A stretch of 32,527 bases of DNA. It comes from JBJXGC01 sp046154545. Its GTDB lineage: Bacteria; Chloroflexota; Dehalococcoidia; Tepidiformales; Tepidiformaceae. Every line of letters begins with the position of its first letter. Position 1 is the stretch's first letter. The stretch lies in NCBI GenBank assembly GCA_046154545.1, contig JBJXGC010000210.1, positions 1-32,527 on the forward strand, in the 5' to 3' direction. Shown here one piece after another: positions 29,386-32,527 of this stretch. A program made the position numbers and the translations under genes. Below the pieces are notes generated by a model. The model was not told the origin of the DNA. It searched no databases and worked only from the letters and a program-made list of their open reading frames with translations.

Positions 29386-29817
29386 GTGAAGGTAGTACTG
29401 GCCGCCCTGCTTCCCTTGATCGCCGTGTGCACGGCCTGCAGCCCGGGGGATGAGTTCCGGCCGGCCCCGGAAGCCCTCTCCGCCGACCAGGCGCGTGGCG
29501 ACGCGATCGCCGTCGTCCTCCAGGAGTTCGGGTTCGATGCCGCCCGCGCCAGCGGCCGCTCCGGGAGCATTGACTTTGCCATCAGGAACGGCGGGCAGCA
29601 GCAGCACGAATTCGTCGTAGTGCCGTTCGAAGACGGCCGCTATGGCCCAATCCTGGGGGAAGTCGAAGCACTGGAACCGGGTGAAGGCGGGCTCCTCCGG
29701 ATCTCACTCGCTCCCGGGCGGTACAAACTGGTCTGTCTGCTGCTCAGCGAGACGCACGAACGCCCAACGTCCCACCTGGACCTGGGCATGAGCCTCGACT
29801 TCGAAGTGACATCCTGA
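29386..29817 (+). CDS. Cupredoxin-like lipoprotein (probable type 1 copper protein)
   Basis: A 143-aa secreted lipoprotein. From GTG at 29386 the protein starts MKVVLAALLPLIAVCTAC, a compact lipoprotein signal with the lipidated Cys at 18 (lipobox CTAC, with an unusual Cys at -3). The mature part is a small cupredoxin: H74 in QQQHEFVVVPF, C117 in GRYKLVCLL, H124 or H130 (ETHERPTSH) and M135 (DLGM). These fit the His-Cys-His-Met set of a blue-copper site. An ATG at 29353 would add 11 residues before the signal and is less likely. It overlaps the diguanylate cyclase gene by four bases, so a shared function in copper or redox sensing is plausible. Confidence 0.75.
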   Translation: MKVVLAALLPLIAVCTACSPGDEFRPAPEALSADQARGDAIAVVLQEFGFDAARASGRSGSIDFAIRNGGQQQHEFVVVPFEDGRYGPILGEVEALEPGEGGLLRISLAPGRYKLVCLLLSETHERPTSHLDLGMSLDFEVTS

Positions 29818-31529
29818 AGCGGGCGCTGTCCGCCATCAAGCGCCAGACGACAATTGTCTGGCTACAGGTCGGCTTCGTGGTGGCCGGCGCGGCCTTCATG
29901 GTGGCGACAACCGAGGTCGCGCTCGGGTCGCTCCACGACGTCGCCCTGCAGGCAGCCGCGACATCATCGGCCGCCGAAGAAGCGGCCAACATCGAAGGCT
30001 CGCTCCACCAGCTCGACCGCATGCTGCCCCCGGCCGAGGGGGCAGCGGCTGGCAGGCCAGCCCCAGCATTCAGCGCGGCCGAGCTGGTGGCGGCGGCACG
30101 GCACCTTACGCAAGTGACCGCCGCGGCAGAACGGCTGCACGATCTCCTGGGCAGCGAAACCTCTCTGCGGTTGCTCGGCGCGAGCCTTGAGGCCGACGCC
30201 TTCCTCCAGCGATACCTCGAAGGCGCCGACCGCGAAGACCTCGACGCGTTCCTCTTTGACGTGGCCGCAATGTCGGCCATCGTGGAGCGTGTCCGTCCCC
30301 AGCTCGCGGGGGAGACCGCGCTCGCGGAGCGATCGCTTCTCAGCATCGCGGATACGACCCGCTACGCGCTGTTCGCCGCGGCCGTCGTTTCCGGCGTCCT
30401 CCTCACCGTCACCACCTGGTTGCTCGGGCGGCGGCTGCGGAAAACGCTCATCGACACCCGGGCTGAACAGCTGCGGCTGGCCGCAAGCACGGCCGTGGCC
30501 GAACGCCGCAATGACCAGCTCCAGGCGCTCTACCAGATCGTGAGCGAGGTCTCTGAGACCCTCAGCCTGAAGTATGTCGTGCGGACCGCCGTCGAACAGG
30601 CACGCAAACTCGTGCTGGCCGACATGGTGGCCCTGCGCGTGCTCACGGACGGCAAACTCGTCCTCGCCGGCTCCGATCAGGACGTGGAGGGGGACGTCAT
30701 GATCGGTTCGGCGCTTGAACTCGGCGCGGGAAGCGTGGGCCGGGCCGCCAAGCGCGGAAAGACGGCCCGGATCGACGACAACGCCGAGGCCTCCTTCCAC
30801 GGTGGCGAAGGCATCCTCGGTGCTTCCTCGGGCATCATTGTGCCGCTCATCGTGGGGGCACGGGTCGTCGGCACGCTCGAGTGCTGGTCGCGCACGCCGG
30901 GCGCGTTCAGCAAGGATGACGAACGCATCCTCGAGCTGATGGCGTCACAGGTCGCGACCGCCGTGATCTCCGCCGACGCGCATGAAGCGAGCGAACGCGC
31001 CGCCCACCACGACGCCCTCACCGGTATCCCCAATCGCCGCCAGCTCGCCCGCGACCTGGAAGAGACCTACGCACCCGCCGTGGCGGCAGGCGAACAGGTG
31101 GCTTTCGCGATGATCGACGTGGACCACTTCAAGCGCTTCAACGACGACTTCGGCCACAAAGTTGGCGACGTGACCCTCCAGAAGGTGGCGGAGGTGATGC
31201 GGTCGGCCCTCCGCGGGAAGGACATCGTCTACCGTTACGGCGGCGAAGAGTTCATCATCGTGCTCCAAAACGTCACTGGCGATGTCGCCATCCAGGTCCT
31301 CGAACGCATCCGGGCGGCGGTGGCGCGTACTCCTCTCACCGGGGAAGAGCTACAGCCTGTTGGTCCCGTGACGGTGTCCATCGGGCTTGCCATGGCTCCC
31401 GAACACGGCACCAGCCCCGACGCCCTGATCGTCCTCGCGGACCAGGCCATGTACCAATCGAAATCGGCGGGACGCGACCGGGTGACGATGTTCAACCCGG
31501 AGATGGCCGAACTCGCGGCGGCGGCATAG
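29814..31529 (+). CDS. Membrane GAF-GGDEF diguanylate cyclase, probable CTG start
   Basis: A protein of about 571 aa that makes c-di-GMP. Order: TM1 (about 12-36), an extracytoplasmic helical sensor (37-180), TM2 (about 184-205), a linker coiled coil, a GAF domain (about 240-390) and a GGDEF domain (about 395-560). The active site is intact: GGEEF at 476-480. The inhibitory I-site RGKD at 467-470 lies five residues before it, so product inhibition is expected. No EAL domain is present. The first ordinary start in frame, GTG 29877, would cut TM1. The frame is open upstream to a CTG at 29814 that overlaps the previous stop (CTGA) and gives the N-terminus MKRALSAIKRQTTIVW. I prefer that start. 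Confidence 0.9.
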   Translation: MKRALSAIKRQTTIVWLQVGFVVAGAAFMVATTEVALGSLHDVALQAAATSSAAEEAANIEGSLHQLDRMLPPAEGAAAGRPAPAFSAAELVAAARHLTQVTAAAERLHDLLGSETSLRLLGASLEADAFLQRYLEGADREDLDAFLFDVAAMSAIVERVRPQLAGETALAERSLLSIADTTRYALFAAAVVSGVLLTVTTWLLGRRLRKTLIDTRAEQLRLAASTAVAERRNDQLQALYQIVSEVSETLSLKYVVRTAVEQARKLVLADMVALRVLTDGKLVLAGSDQDVEGDVMIGSALELGAGSVGRAAKRGKTARIDDNAEASFHGGEGILGASSGIIVPLIVGARVVGTLECWSRTPGAFSKDDERILELMASQVATAVISADAHEASERAAHHDALTGIPNRRQLARDLEETYAPAVAAGEQVAFAMIDVDHFKRFNDDFGHKVGDVTLQKVAEVMRSALRGKDIVYRYGGEEFIIVLQNVTGDVAIQVLERIRAAVARTPLTGEELQPVGPVTVSIGLAMAPEHGTSPDALIVLADQAMYQSKSAGRDRVTMFNPEMAELAAAA

Positions 31530-31547
31530 TCCTCCCCTACCCAGCAG

Positions 31548-31566
31548 GCCCCAATAACCCGGGGGC
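31548..31566 (+). terminator. Weak hairpin after the diguanylate cyclase gene
   Basis: GCCCC (31548-31552) can pair with GGGGC (31562-31566) around a 9-nt loop, 19 nt after the stop. The stem is short and no T-run follows, so this is a tentative terminator. Confidence 0.3.
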
Positions 31567-31577
31567 AGGCCGTGGTT

Positions 31578-31583
31578 TAGACT
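31578..31583 (+). promoter_or_regulatory. -10 box (TAGACT) for the NadD-like gene
   Basis: TAGACT lies 9 nt before the ATG at 31593. The transcript would have a leader of about 2-3 nt at most, so translation would be nearly leaderless. The same hexamer stands before the AbrB antitoxin. Confidence 0.45.
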
Positions 31584-31592
31584 GGGAACGGC

Positions 31593-32339
31593 ATGCCCGA
31601 GGGTGACGTCCACGACCGCCTTGAAGATCTGCGCGCCTCTCCGCGCCCGCTGGTGGCACGCTTCGATGGTGGCCAGGCATTTGCCGGACGGGTGGCAATC
31701 CTCCCCTCCGCCTTCAACCCACCGACCGCCGCCCATTTCCGGCTCCTCGCCCTCGCCGCCAGCCTGCGCGGCATCGAGGCGACGGCCGCCCTCCTGACGA
31801 CCGCGAACGTCGATAAGGGCCTCTACGGCGCGCCGCTCGCCCACCGCGTCGGCATGCTGCTGGCGGGGGCCGCGGGCGAACCGGCCCGGCCAGCCGTCCT
31901 CGCCACGAACCGGCCCCGGTTCGTCGATCAGGCCGCGGCCCTACGCACTGCCTTCCCCGGCGCCGGCTTCGACTTCATCGCCGGGCATGACACGCTCGTC
32001 CGGATCTTCGACCGGAAGTACTACGAAGACATGCCGGGCGAACTCGGGGCGTTCTTTGCCAACCACCGCCTTATCGCCACGAACCGCGGCCTCTCCGGGA
32101 TCGACGAGGTCGTGGCCACGCTCCGCTGGCCCGAGGCCCAGGCCTTCGCCGACCGGATCGTCGTCCTCGAGATCGACGCCGTCGCGGCCGCCATGTCCTC
32201 GTCCGCGGCGCGGGCCGCAACGGCCGCCGGCACCCAGTCCGAGGCGATCCCGGATGCCGTGCGGGACTATATCAACGAGCACGGCCTTTACCGCGAGCAC
32301 GCCGAGCCGACCGCCTCCGGCCTCTTCCCGGGCGATTAG
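31593..32339 (+). CDS. NadD/NMNAT-like nucleotidyltransferase family protein
   Basis: A 248-aa protein of the nicotinate-nucleotide adenylyltransferase fold. VAILPSAFNPPTAAHFRLL (34-52) corresponds to the G-FNP-H--H nucleotide-binding motif, with H48 kept and the first His replaced by Thr. IAGHDTLVRIFDRKYY (129-144) matches the 'G-D-l--f--W' region, SSSAAR (202-207) the 'SST-iR' motif, and IPDAVRDYINEHGLY the usual C-terminal helix. The odd first motif suggests a specialised relative rather than the housekeeping NadD. The stop overlaps by four bases the stop of the convergent CoA transferase gene. Confidence 0.78.
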   Translation: MPEGDVHDRLEDLRASPRPLVARFDGGQAFAGRVAILPSAFNPPTAAHFRLLALAASLRGIEATAALLTTANVDKGLYGAPLAHRVGMLLAGAAGEPARPAVLATNRPRFVDQAAALRTAFPGAGFDFIAGHDTLVRIFDRKYYEDMPGELGAFFANHRLIATNRGLSGIDEVVATLRWPEAQAFADRIVVLEIDAVAAAMSSSAARAATAAGTQSEAIPDAVRDYINEHGLYREHAEPTASGLFPGD

Positions 32340-32527
32340 CGGAGCAGGGCCGCGACGTCGGGGCCACCCTCCGTCGCCACCACTCCGCGTTCGACCAGGC
32401 CCGCGACCTCGGCCGCGGTAAGGCCGAGCAAACCCTCGAGGACCTCGGCCGAGTGCTCGCCCAGGTCCGCCGGCGGCCCCTTGATCCCGGACTCACTCCG
32501 CGACAGGCGCACCGGCGTGTTGGCGAT
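32336..32527 (-). CDS. CaiB/BaiF-type CoA transferase, C-terminal part only
   Basis: The last 63 codons of a minus-strand gene that continues beyond the window end. The translation starts IANTPVRLSRSESGIKGPPA, then DLGEHSAEVLEGLLGLTAAEV and ends GPDVAALLR. This is the standard ending of class III (CaiB/BaiF) CoA transferases, in which the 'P--LG-H--EVL' block is diagnostic. The catalytic Asp and CoA-binding domain lie outside the window. The enzyme would move CoA between carboxylic acids, fitting the crotonase at the other end. Confidence 0.85.
   Translation of the reverse strand: MANTPVRLSRSESGIKGPPADLGEHSAEVLEGLLGLTAAEVAGLVERGVVATEGGPDVAALLR

Overview
The window is a GC-rich bacterial chromosome segment with short intergenic gaps, many 4-base gene overlaps and frequent GTG starts. 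The gene mix is a crotonase, a CaiB-type CoA transferase, a PF20091-type hydrolase, several toxin-antitoxin loci, a Thr/Pro-rich surface tail, a DUF5678-like protein beside a retropepsin-like partner, and many leaderless promoters. It best fits Chloroflexota, perhaps the Dehalococcoidia/Tepidiformia side. This is inferred from protein style; no rRNA or other marker gene is present.

Layout. 1-5600: 3' end of a crotonase, a PIN toxin with RHH antitoxin, an HpaB-family flavoprotein, a copper amine oxidase, and an AbrB antitoxin whose RelE-like toxin partner is broken by a 14-bp tandem duplication. 5700-10300: a P-II/AmtB ammonium operon, a membrane-anchored LytM-like protein that lacks both general-base histidines, and an amidase. 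10300-14700: a Phd/PIN toxin-antitoxin pair with a clear promoter, then a 118-119 bp structured leader present twice. One copy sits in front of a truncated pseudogene and the other in front of an intact 659-aa hydrolase; a DUF559-type nuclease gene lies between them. 14700-20550: CoA-binding protein and membrane protein; a lysA operon carrying an extremely Arg/Trp-rich protein and a histidine phosphatase; an unknown two-gene unit; a small membrane protein; and moaC.

20660-22793 is the most unusual part. A two-gene cassette is repeated three times in tandem. Gene A is about 102 aa and DUF5678-like. Gene B is 119-127 aa with a retropepsin-like fold whose DTG triad reads D-[IL]-T. Each cassette has its own leaderless promoter. 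The 3' end of B, the spacer and the 5' end of A are almost identical between copies, while the A/B junction half has diverged.

22850-32527: a serine hydrolase, HAD phosphatase and phosphodiester-glycosidase operon; a DUF1786 protein; an AarF/ABC1 kinase-like protein; a small ORF; a cupredoxin lipoprotein overlapping a GAF-GGDEF diguanylate cyclase; a NadD-like nucleotidyltransferase; and the 3' end of a CaiB/BaiF CoA transferase.

A recurring theme is a TANNNT-like -10 box exactly 6 nt before an ATG or GTG. About ten genes show it, which suggests that leaderless transcription is common in this organism. I saw no tRNA, rRNA, CRISPR array, insertion sequence or replication origin.
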